From positions 1-25,586 of the forward strand of contig JAQVLJ010000001.1 of NCBI GenBank assembly GCA_028704215.1: 25,586 bases of DNA, read 5' to 3'. How positions within the stretch are numbered: position 1 is the first letter of the stretch; every line of letters begins with the position of its first letter. The translations under genes were made by a program, and so were the position numbers. This document shows positions 18,555 to 24,352 of the stretch, piece by piece. The DNA comes from Clostridia bacterium. GTDB lineage: Bacteria; Bacillota; Clostridia; Christensenellales; UBA1242. The notes below the pieces were generated by a model, which did no database searches, was not told the origin of the DNA, and was given only the letters and a program-made list of their open reading frames with translations.

Positions 18555-18627
18555 AAACTGATAAGGTGTTCTTCTTATAAGTTTCACTTGGCGGAGCGAA
18601 TCAAGTTAAATTTGAACATAGCGTTTT
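18555..18627. repeat. Direct repeat copy A: terminator-like hairpin plus tRNA-3'-end-like sequence
   Basis: AAACTgATAAG (18555-18565) pairs with CTTATaAGTTT (18574-18584) with one mismatch. Three bases later TTGGCGGA starts a ~40-base block matching copy B (21182-21219) at most positions: TTGGCGGA, TCAAGTT and TTTGAA are identical. On the minus strand the block reads like a tRNA 3' end, TTCAA-loop-TTGAT, a seven-base acceptor-like segment, then GCCA. Possibly a decayed tRNA end or integration-site remnant. Confidence 0.45.
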
Positions 18628-18704
18628 GATAAGTGAAAATAATTTTATGTTAAGGTTTAAATTATAATTTTTTATTAGTGCCTTAAATCCACAAGATAAA
18701 AATA

Positions 18705-18733
18705 TTGAATTATTGAATTATAAATGTTATAAT
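18705..18733 (+). promoter_or_regulatory. Strong extended -10 promoter of the 18740 gene
   Basis: TTGAAT (18705-18710), 17 bases, then TATAAT (18728-18733) preceded by TGT, the full TGnTATAAT form. The seventh base after the -10 box is the A of the ATG at 18740. Confidence 0.7.
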
Positions 18734-18739
18734 AGTATT

Positions 18740-19243
18740 ATGAATATAAAAGAAGCAAAGTTAAAATATGTAAATGATAATATTTATATAGCAGATTATC
18801 TTTTTCATGGTTCTAATAAAAAAATAAAAATTTTAGAGCCAAGGCAGGCAACGTGTGCAACTAAGACACCAGTTAATTTAAGAAATGCGGTCTATGCCAC
18901 TAGTGTTTTTGATATGGCAATGTGTTATGCAATTTTAAGAAATATTAAAACAAAAAAGTATTATGATGATAAAACAAATACAATGGTTGACGATTACGCT
19001 TTTAAAATTAGTGGGCATAAAAAAGACTTAAAAGTAGTTATAGAAAGGGGTGCAATACCGCTTGATGCCAAGGGCTATGTATATGTTTTTGAGCATAATA
19101 ACTTTATTAAAGAAATTTATGAAAGTGTTCAATATATTTCTAAAAAAAGTCAACAGCCAATAGATGTAATTGAAGTTGAATATAAAGATGTAGAAAAATA
19201 TATAACATATAAAAACGAAGAAGAGGAAAATTTAAGTTTTTAA
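18740..19243 (+). CDS. Leaderless gene for a possible ADP-ribosyltransferase-fold protein
   Basis: I chose the ATG at 18740 (MNIKEAKL, 167 residues). An in-frame ATG at 18713 lies between the -35 and -10 boxes and cannot be on the main transcript. No Shine-Dalgarno precedes 18740. The protein starts with a strand and LFHGSNKKIKILEPRQA (about 21-37), then a NAVYATSVFDMAMCYAI helix (about 49-65). KGYVYVF and PIDVIEV strands follow near the C-terminus. An HGS segment with a later YATxxxxxAxxxA helix recalls RES/ART-like folds, in which the His contacts NAD. That is an inference from pattern, and I cannot place the catalytic Glu. A GNAT-like gene follows after one base. Confidence 0.6.
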   Translation: MNIKEAKLKYVNDNIYIADYLFHGSNKKIKILEPRQATCATKTPVNLRNAVYATSVFDMAMCYAILRNIKTKKYYDDKTNTMVDDYAFKISGHKKDLKVVIERGAIPLDAKGYVYVFEHNNFIKEIYESVQYISKKSQQPIDVIEVEYKDVEKYITYKNEEEENLSF

Positions 19244-19244
19244 G

Positions 19245-19805
19245 ATGGGTATTAGTATGGATAATAAAATTTTAAAGTTTATAGAAAAAGAAGATACTAG
19301 CAATATAAGATTTTTTAAATCAAAAAATGATGATATGTTTTTTCTTATAAATCAACCTTCTTTTGAAGAGAAAGAAGATAATTACAATATAATTAATGTT
19401 TATAATGAGCAGTTAGAAAAAAAAGGTCAAGTTCAATATTCAATTATTAGGAATAGAACCTATAATACAGCTTTTTTATATAACATTTTTGTAAATGAAG
19501 AATGTTTAGGAAAAAGTATTGGTTTTTATGCTTTAAAGTTCTTTGAAGAGGTTGTAAGTAATAAATTTTGTAGTTCGGTTGAGGGTAAATATTATCCCAA
19601 AGCCCCTGCAAAACCAGAAGAGGTTAAAAAGTTCTATTTAAGAAATGGTTATTCTATAGAGTATGAAGGTTATGATAAAATGATATATAAATATTTGTCA
19701 AAAGAAAATTTACATTCAATAAAAAATAACACTAAATCAGTTAATAATTATAAAATATATGGTAAAATAAATGAATTTGATTTAAATTCTGAATTAACCA
19801 ATTAA
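19245..19805 (+). CDS. GNAT-like acetyltransferase family protein
   Basis: A 186-residue protein starting one base after the previous stop; another in-frame ATG at 19257 is equally possible, as neither has a good ribosome binding site. The central part fits the GNAT fold: AFLYNIFVNEECLGKSIGFYALKF is strand 4 running into the acetyl-CoA loop (normally Q/RxxGxG/A, here LGKSIG), and KKFYLRNGYSIEYEG matches the closing FYxxxGF motif. The first 60 residues are charged and the last 30 Asn/Lys-rich without a recognised domain. The degenerate CoA loop leaves activity uncertain. The tight junction suggests co-transcription with the upstream gene. Confidence 0.55.
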   Translation: MGISMDNKILKFIEKEDTSNIRFFKSKNDDMFFLINQPSFEEKEDNYNIINVYNEQLEKKGQVQYSIIRNRTYNTAFLYNIFVNEECLGKSIGFYALKFFEEVVSNKFCSSVEGKYYPKAPAKPEEVKKFYLRNGYSIEYEGYDKMIYKYLSKENLHSIKNNTKSVNNYKIYGKINEFDLNSELTN

Positions 19806-19820
19806 AAGGAGATAATAGAT

Positions 19821-20651
19821 ATGAAAAAAGGAATTATGATACCGTTTTTTACAGAATTAAGTATGAAAAGAAGATTGGAATTGATGAAAAAAGCAGGGTT
19901 TAACACTTTTATGATGTCGCTTGATAGAGGGCATGAAAAATTTACTGCAACACTTGAAGAGATTGTTGAACTATGTAAAAAAATAGATCTTGAGATTGAG
20001 ACAGGGCACGCACCATATAAAGATCCTGATGTTAATACTTTCTGGTCTGAAGACAAAGAAGGCGATATAATTGAAGAGATGTATATGGAAAGTTTAAGAT
20101 TTGCGAGTAAACATAATATTAAAAATGTAGTGTTTCATATGCATTTTGAAAATGATTATGAATTAAATGAAGCTGGAATTAAAAGACTTAAACGAATGGT
20201 AAAATATGCAGAAGAAAATAATGTAAATGTTGCTGTTGAAAACTTGTATTCTTATAAAGAATTAGAGTATATTTTTCAAGCAATTAAATCACCTAATTTA
20301 GGCATGTGCTTTGATAGTGGTCATGAAAACTTTTTAACCAAGAATGCAGATTTTTTGCACAAATTTGGAAATAGATTAAAAGCTGTTCATTTACATGATA
20401 ATAATGGTATTAAAGACGAGCATAAAACACCGTTTACTGGAACAATAAATTGGAAAAATATAGCTAATGGTTTTGCAAAAGCTAATAAGGTTAGTTTGGA
20501 ATCAGAAGTTAGATTATATAGACCAGAAAATAAACAAATAATTACCGAAGAAGAACTTTTTGCTTTATATAAAAGAGAGTTTAAAGCTTTGCAAAAATTG
20601 GAAAAATTAATTGAAAAAGAAAAAGATGCTATGGAACAATTGACGGTTTAG
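19821..20651 (+). CDS. Sugar phosphate isomerase/epimerase-like TIM-barrel protein
   Basis: A 276-residue protein with AAGGAG ten bases before the ATG. It fits the xylose isomerase-like TIM barrel (AP endonuclease 2 superfamily): MKKGIMIPF as strand 1, ETGHAPY (60-66), VVFHMHFE (103-110), VAVEN with Glu140, LGMCFDSGHEN with Asp165 and His168, KAVHLHDN with His190, and LESE with Glu227/Glu229. The Glu-Asp-His-Glu set is the divalent-metal site of these isomerases and epimerases. The substrate cannot be read from the sequence. It follows the GNAT-like gene after 15 bases, so the three genes probably form one operon. The last 30 residues are an extra charged helix. Confidence 0.75.
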   Translation: MKKGIMIPFFTELSMKRRLELMKKAGFNTFMMSLDRGHEKFTATLEEIVELCKKIDLEIETGHAPYKDPDVNTFWSEDKEGDIIEEMYMESLRFASKHNIKNVVFHMHFENDYELNEAGIKRLKRMVKYAEENNVNVAVENLYSYKELEYIFQAIKSPNLGMCFDSGHENFLTKNADFLHKFGNRLKAVHLHDNNGIKDEHKTPFTGTINWKNIANGFAKANKVSLESEVRLYRPENKQIITEEELFALYKREFKALQKLEKLIEKEKDAMEQLTV

Positions 20652-20694
20652 ACGCAATATTTGTTTTAATTAATAAAAAACAATGGAGGCGACT

Positions 20695-20950
20695 ATGAAA
20701 TTCCTATATAAAGTGTGTTAATTAAATAATGAACAACCAAAATTGTTTGAAGAACATTTTGCCGAGCATGATGGCAGATTTTATTTTGAAGGAGTGTGGT
20801 TTAGAAACCAGCGCCCAGAAAATAAAAAAAAGAGATATTATCCCTGAATTAAAAGGTGTTGATGTGAAAATAAAAAGGAATAAGGTTGAGTTTGAGGGAC
20901 ATTCTTTATCAGCATATATGACTATGGTAAAGTTTAAGAAAAACGAATAA
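20695..20950 (+). pseudogene. Broken small gene: early stop plus probable frameshift
   Basis: GGAGG (20685-20689) precedes an ATG at 20695. That frame reads eight residues (MKFLYKVC), TAA, then LNNEQPKLFEEHFAEHDGRF and YFEGVWFRNQRPENKKK, ending at a TGA near 20850. After the run of eight As near 20824-20831 the next frame continues sensibly with RDIIPELKGVDVKIKRNKV and a stop at 20948-20950. Joining the two gives one ~84-residue protein. The ORF from ATG 20729 reads the first part out of frame. I do not recognise the family. Alternatives are sequencing error, or that only the 73-residue ORF is real. Confidence 0.5.
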
Positions 20951-21143
20951 TATAAGTATATATAACTTATAGATATCGCTAATTTCATACACTTTTAAAG
21001 CTATTATTCTTTAATACTAATTAACAATTTTTATTAATTTTGGGAGGGTCTACGAAAAATTCGTAGAAAATTCGTAAAAGAAGGCGTTTTTACCCATTTT
21101 AAGCAATCTTAAAAACAATTACTTCAAACAACCCGAAAACATT

Positions 21144-21179
21144 AAAAAAGCCTATAAACACTAGCTTATAGGCTTTTTT
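21144..21179 (+). terminator. Strong terminator of repeat copy B
   Basis: AAAAAAGCCTATAA (21144-21157) and TTATAGGCTTTTTT (21166-21179) form a perfect 14-bp stem with an eight-base loop. It could end the operon that starts at 18740, though that gene cluster stops 500 bases earlier. Confidence 0.85.
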
Positions 21180-21181
21180 AT

Positions 21182-21219
21182 TTGGCGGAAAGAGTCAAGT
21201 TCAGTTTGAATATAAAGTA
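21182..21219. repeat. Direct repeat copy B: tRNA-3'-end-like sequence
   Basis: Starts TTGGCGGAAAGAGTCAAGTT directly after the terminator. On the minus strand it reads TTCAA, a seven-base loop, TTGAC, TCTTTCC, G, CCA, which is the order T-stem, T-loop, T-stem, acceptor, discriminator, CCA, with four of five stem pairs. No anticodon or D arm is present, so it is not a tRNA gene. It matches copy A at 18588-18627. Confidence 0.45.
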
Positions 21220-21336
21220 ATTGTAATAAAAAACATATTTAACATAAAGTTTAGTTTATAATTTGTTAATAATATTATAATTTTAATTATTTTATGTTAA
21301 TATTAATATAGATTTACAATAATTAAGAAGGTTATT

Positions 21337-21609
21337 ATGAAATATAAAGTGTTTTTATTAGATAATGATGGTGTTTTAGCCAATTCAAATATTTTCCATT
21401 ATGAGGGATATAGGGATATTATTAAGAAAAATTTTCAAGATATTGATTATACATATGAAGAACATTCAACCCTTTTGGGGGTAAGCACACATGATACATT
21501 TGTTGCTATATTAAAAAATCATGGCTATGATAATAAAATAGAAACAAATGAGATAAAAAAAATTATTTCTAAAATGGAAGAGATTATTATGTCAATTTTA
21601 ATTGTTTAA
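21337..21609 (+). pseudogene. Truncated HAD-superfamily hydrolase fragment
   Basis: AAGG precedes the ATG. The N-terminus KVFLLDNDGVLANSN is HAD motif I (DxDG) in the beta-phosphoglucomutase/phosphatase style, followed by the start of the helical cap (YEGYRDIIKKNF, EEHSTLLGVSTHDTF). The reading frame stops at 90 residues, while such enzymes need about 210-220, and motifs II-IV are absent. From about 21573 the coding signal moves to another frame that encodes an unrelated domain, so the last dozen residues of the ORF are probably out-of-frame read-through. Almost certainly inactive. Confidence 0.65.
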
Positions 21610-21911
21610 TAAACAATAATTCAGGAGCTGTATTAGATTATGTATCAGTTGTAATTACTGTTTATAATTTATCTAATGAAAGTCAAGGCATAATAACATC
21701 TTCATTCGGGTCATCTTATTCAAGTGGTGGTGTTCTGGGCATAGAGCCAAATGCTTCAACATCTAAAACTACTCAAATAATTGAAAGTAGTTCAAATGGT
21801 AGTGTTAGCACATTTTTTGCTTACTTGTATTCTAACAACTTGAGTAATATGAGATTTTCATACGAAATTAAGACAGTATATTGGGCAGATGGAGAAAGAT
21901 ATTTTTCATAA
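21573..21911 (+). pseudogene. 5'-truncated remnant of a beta-sandwich domain protein
   Basis: This frame opens after a TAA at 21570-21572 and runs 112 codons to TAA at 21909, without a usable start codon at its head. It reads YVNFNCLINNNSGAVLDYVS, then VVITVYNLSNES, SSFGSSY, GVLGIEPNAS, TSKTTQII and a closing EIKTVYWADGERYFS. The pattern of a strand pair, an IEPNA(S/T)TSKT segment and a terminal VxWADGE strand resembles the small C-terminal DUF5780-like beta domain of Firmicutes lipoproteins, as I recall it. It is the 3' end of a gene joined directly to a HAD fragment. Confidence 0.55.
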
Positions 21912-21943
21912 AATAAAAACTTTATAATTTTAAGGGGAATAAT

Positions 21944-23206
21944 ATGGATAACGAATGGAAACATAAACTAATAAATGAATGCGAAAACTATTTATTGGAT
22001 GTTGATAAATTTAAGGATAAATGGTGTAATGGAAAGATTGAAAAGCTCGTAAATAAATTAATTGATCGTGCTAAAGATAAAATTAATGAAAGAAATTTGC
22101 TATTAAAGAAAGCGTTTGATTATTATGAGCAAAGATTAATAGAAATCTCAAAAGGAACTATTAAATCAAAATTTATAAAATCTCAATTATTGAATATTAA
22201 TAACGAAAAAGAAGCCGAAGAAGCCGATAATATTTTTAATTATATTACAAATTTGGAGAAGCAAACAATTATTGAATATATCAACGATTATTTGCAATTT
22301 GCTATAAATTCAAATGAAAGGAAAAAATATCAATTATATCCTTTATTAATGTTAACACTTAGCATGTCTGGAGGTTTTCAAATTGGTATACCATATCGTT
22401 TAGTTTTATCGAAAAAATTTTCAATAATAGATAGCTCGTTTTCTAAATATTGCCAAGTTGAAAGCATTCCTTTATTTATAAATCGTCAGTCTTTTGATTT
22501 AATAATAGAGGCTATTAATTATGATACAGCTTCTGTTAAAATTAAACATATAAATAACGGATATATAATTGATACAGCTAATGATAATACTAAAGACAAT
22601 TTATATGTGTTAAATGAAGAATTTGTTCATGAAATAATTAAAGATTTAAAGGAAAACGATTATACATCAGCTATTGATTTCTCATTAAATATTGCAAAAA
22701 AATATAAATTACCAATAGATGACTCCATATTAGATTTTAAAAAATTATATGAAGAAAAGCCTGAACAAATTTTAATATCTGACCAAAGATATTATGCTGA
22801 AAAAAAATTAGAGCAAGATAAAGAGCAAGCAAAAGAAGATAGGAGACAAAGACAAGAGCATGCTGAGGAAGATAGGAGACAAAGACAAGAGGATGAAGAA
22901 TATCAAAGAAGAATAAGCGAAGAAAATAGAATACGAGCCGTAGAAAATGAAGAAAGATATAGAAGGCAACAAATGATGGATGTGGAGCAGGATAGAAGAT
23001 ATCGTGATGAACAGCAAAGAGCTTTACAAAAACAAAATGAACAACAAATTAAAGCTCAAAAAGCTCAAACTAGAGCATTTTATGATGCTCAAATTGCACA
23101 GTTAAGAAAAGAAGAGTTTAACTTACATGGCCCAAATGATGCAAGAAGGTTGTTGGCAGTTAGGTCTCAAATAAGGGATTTGCAGTGGAAAAGGGACCAT
23201 GAATAA
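21944..23206 (+). CDS. Unknown protein with long Arg/Glu/Gln coiled coil
   Basis: A 420-residue protein with AAGGGG eight bases before the ATG. Residues 1-115 are helical and charged. Residues ~125-260 include a hydrophobic segment (YPLLMLTLSMSGGFQIGIPY), too polar at its end to be a sure membrane helix, then short strands. Residues ~285-390 form a long single-helix or coiled-coil stretch rich in Glu, Arg and Gln with two copies of EDRRQRQE; the tail ends LQWKRDHE. The DNA repeat behind it is exact for 24 bases with an 11-codon period, so it is recent. No family recognised. The gene lies alone between gene debris and tRNA-Ser, like cargo of a genomic island. Confidence 0.7.
   Translation: MDNEWKHKLINECENYLLDVDKFKDKWCNGKIEKLVNKLIDRAKDKINERNLLLKKAFDYYEQRLIEISKGTIKSKFIKSQLLNINNEKEAEEADNIFNYITNLEKQTIIEYINDYLQFAINSNERKKYQLYPLLMLTLSMSGGFQIGIPYRLVLSKKFSIIDSSFSKYCQVESIPLFINRQSFDLIIEAINYDTASVKIKHINNGYIIDTANDNTKDNLYVLNEEFVHEIIKDLKENDYTSAIDFSLNIAKKYKLPIDDSILDFKKLYEEKPEQILISDQRYYAEKKLEQDKEQAKEDRRQRQEHAEEDRRQRQEDEEYQRRISEENRIRAVENEERYRRQQMMDVEQDRRYRDEQQRALQKQNEQQIKAQKAQTRAFYDAQIAQLRKEEFNLHGPNDARRLLAVRSQIRDLQWKRDHE
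22835..22891 (+). repeat. Two-copy 33-bp tandem repeat inside the coiled-coil gene
   Basis: The 24-base unit starting GAAGATAGGAGACAAAGACA occurs at 22835-22858 and exactly again at 22868-22891. The spacing is in frame and adds one 11-residue helical unit, so copy number could vary without breaking the gene. Confidence 0.85.
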
Positions 23207-23257
23207 TGAGTTAGCATTGGTTCTTTAAAATTTAACACCGCTTTGTCTTTATATAAA

Positions 23258-23294
23258 AAAATAATCGTGCCTAATTATAGACACGATTTTTTAT
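23258..23294 (-). terminator. Terminator after tRNA-Ser, probably bidirectional
   Basis: AATCGTGCCTA (23263-23273) and TAGACACGATT (23278-23288) form a stem with one mismatch and a four-base loop. The minus-strand reading ends ATTATTTTTTT, suitable for the tRNA-Ser transcript. The plus-strand reading ends TTTTTATT, suitable for the coiled-coil gene. Confidence 0.7.
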
Positions 23295-23345
23295 TGTTAG
23301 CCGTACTTAAACCTAATTATTATTAGTCCGTGTACGCACTTATTC

Positions 23346-23433
23346 TGGCGGAAGGGGCGGGATTCGAACCCGCGGTGGCTTTCACCACACCAGTTTTCGA
23401 GACTAGCACATTCGACCGCTCTGACACCCTTCC
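23346..23433 (-). tRNA. tRNA-Ser, anticodon CGA
   Basis: The minus strand folds as a complete type II tRNA with encoded CCA: acceptor GGAAGGG/CCCTTCC, D-loop GAGCGGTCGAA, anticodon stem CTAGT/ACTGG around the loop CTCGAAA (anticodon CGA at 23397-23399, reading UCG), a long variable arm GTGG-TGAAAG-CCAC, T-arm GCGGG-TTCGAAT-CCCGC, discriminator G and CCA. The long variable arm and the G73 discriminator are serine identity elements. tRNA-Ser genes are frequent integration sites, and an accessory region lies immediately past its 3' end. Confidence 0.95.
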
Positions 23434-23463
23434 GTATAAAATAGTTATATTAAGTTGTTACAT

Positions 23464-23627
23464 CATTCGATGCTTATTAAGCGGTCGAATGTTTTAGGGG
23501 TCCCCATAAGACATAGTCGCAATGGGGTAAAGGAAAAGCCGAGTTTCACAGGCGTATATACCGAGTATTCACGAGGTATTAGCCATTAGCGAGTGCTTTG
23601 ACGTGGCCACTCTGATAAATGCTTTTC
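23464..23627 (-). ncRNA. Candidate structured RNA leading into tRNA-Ser
   Basis: Downstream of a good minus-strand promoter, a stretch clearly richer in G+C than its surroundings folds on paper. GAAAAGC at the predicted 5' end (23627-23621) pairs with GCTTTTC (23539-23533) and encloses two hairpins: GAGTG/CACTC (23612-23608 with 23595-23591) and a GGC..ATACC/GGTAT..GCC stem (23584-23551). Two more follow: CCCCAT/ATGGGG (23527-23502), and CATTCGA..GCTT/AAGC..TCGAATG (23491-23464). I see no ORF or U-tract at the end, so transcription probably continues into the tRNA. It does not match SRP RNA, tmRNA, RNase P or a riboswitch class I could recognise. The stems are short and untested by covariation. 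Confidence 0.5.
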
Positions 23628-23634
23628 AAAAAAG

Positions 23635-23663
23635 AGTATAACACAACAAAATAGTTTTTGTAA
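23635..23663 (-). promoter_or_regulatory. Promoter of the leader RNA and tRNA-Ser
   Basis: On the minus strand TTACAA (23663-23658), 17 bases, then TATACT (23640-23635) preceded by TGT, an extended -10. Reading the -35 as TTTACA gives an 18-base spacer. Initiation falls near 23627, exactly where the predicted closing helix of the leader RNA begins. No nearer promoter is evident for the tRNA. Confidence 0.6.
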
Positions 23664-23709
23664 ATATTTTTTCCGACTAATAAAAAACTCTGAATTAGGC
23701 AATTTGTAT

Positions 23710-23738
23710 TTAACTAAATATAATTAATGTGTTATAAT
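23710..23738 (+). promoter_or_regulatory. Promoter of the deoxyribosyltransferase-like gene
   Basis: TTAACT (23710-23715), 17 bases, TATAAT (23733-23738) preceded by TGT. The start would be near 23745, about 28 nt before the ATG. It is divergent from the tRNA-Ser leader promoter, 47 bases away. Confidence 0.55.
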
Positions 23739-23772
23739 ATTATTACACAAAGCAAAAAAAGGGATAAATACT

Positions 23773-24216
23773 ATGAAAAAAATATTTATAATTGGAGCGC
23801 AAATTCAAATCAAAAATAATAATAAACAACTATTTAATATTTATAAAAATGCAATCGAAAAAAATAGTAAAGATGTGCAAATTGTCTTGCCAGAAGATAT
23901 CAAAATACATAGCGACAATTTTCAATTAACGACTCCCAACGCAAGTCTAAGTGATAACGTGAAAGAAATGGCAAGGTATGATTTGCAGCAGATACTATCC
24001 TCTGACCTTATTGTAGCAGACGTTAGTAGACCGTCTACTGGCTTAGGAATAGAAATATGTACCGCACTATCAAATAAAAAAGAAGTTTTGTTTTTTGCAA
24101 ATTCTAAAGCCAGGGTGAGTATGTTACTAATTGGATATATGGACAAAAACAAAATTAATTGGTACAAAAATAAAAAAGAATTAAAAATAAAATTGAATAA
24201 AATATTTGAAAAATAA
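23773..24216 (+). CDS. Nucleoside 2-deoxyribosyltransferase-like protein
   Basis: A 147-residue protein with a weak AAAGGGAT site upstream of the ATG. It starts KKIFIIGAQ and has DLQQILSSDLIVADVSRPST then GLGIEICTAL (70-99). In this family the DLIVADVS strand with conserved Asp (78, 83) and GxGxE with catalytic Glu (here Glu94) form the active site that breaks the N-glycosidic bond of deoxynucleosides or deoxynucleotides. The DVSRPSTGLGIE form is closest to the Rcl/DNPH1-like branch, which hydrolyses deoxynucleoside monophosphates. Length is normal. The role could be nucleotide salvage or clean-up; the exact substrate is open. A shared bidirectional terminator follows. Confidence 0.78.
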   Translation: MKKIFIIGAQIQIKNNNKQLFNIYKNAIEKNSKDVQIVLPEDIKIHSDNFQLTTPNASLSDNVKEMARYDLQQILSSDLIVADVSRPSTGLGIEICTALSNKKEVLFFANSKARVSMLLIGYMDKNKINWYKNKKELKIKLNKIFEK

Positions 24217-24300
24217 TTTTTTATTATAATAATAATAAAATAAAATAATTTAAATTAATATTTTTAATTAAAATAATGAAAAAATAATTAATAATTATTA

Positions 24301-24333
24301 AAAAAACACTAATCATATTAATTAGTGTTTTTT
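24301..24333. terminator. Strong bidirectional terminator
   Basis: AAAAAACACTAAT (24301-24313) and ATTAGTGTTTTTT (24321-24333) form a perfect 13-bp stem with a seven-base loop. It ends the plus-strand deoxyribosyltransferase-like gene and the minus-strand Cys-rich peptide gene, whose stop is 20 bases away. Confidence 0.9.
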
Positions 24334-24352
24334 ACTTTTTTTTTAGATAGTG

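Larger units (their letters stand above)
18257..18739. other. Gene-free stretch at the left edge of the accessory region
   Basis: It contains, in order, the promoter of the transglutaminase-like gene, a terminator acting on minus-strand transcription (18350-18374), the 22-codon tail of a lost minus-strand gene (18424-18489), a weak terminator-like hairpin (18555-18584) directly followed by a tRNA-3'-end-like repeat (18588-18627), and the promoter of the gene at 18740. Confidence 0.6.
20951..21336. other. Gene-free stretch with hairpins and repeat copy B
   Basis: Holds AT-rich spacer, a GGGAGGG followed by an 8-bp hairpin TCTACGAA/TTCGTAGA (21049-21067) with a tandem AAAATTCGTA repeat (21056-21065, 21067-21076), a strong terminator (21144-21179), and the tRNA-3'-end-like block of repeat copy B (21182-21219). 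A frame through 21039-21112 reads FWEGLRKIRRKFVKEGVFTH-like codons, perhaps a further gene remnant. The last 100 bases are A/T spacer before the next gene. Confidence 0.6.

Noticed and set aside
18588..18627. A functional tRNA gene at repeat copy A (and at 21182 for copy B)
   Set aside because: Only a T-arm/acceptor-like 3' end is present. No anticodon arm, D arm or matching 5' acceptor strand can be found.
19802..20056. Minus-strand ORFs opposite the TIM-barrel gene and the broken gene (19802-20056, 20722-20988)
   Set aside because: They are antisense to well-supported plus-strand coding sequence and have no ribosome binding site or recognisable motif.
22835..22891. CRISPR-like array
   Set aside because: Only two copies with a 9-base gap, in frame inside a coding coiled coil. 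No other regularly spaced repeats were seen in the window.
23464..23627. SRP RNA, 6S RNA, tmRNA or a riboswitch as the identity of the leader RNA
   Set aside because: No GGAAGGAAGCAG-type SRP loop, no tmRNA tRNA-like ends, no single long 6S-type hairpin with central bubble, and no riboswitch core motif was found. Left as an unknown structured candidate.
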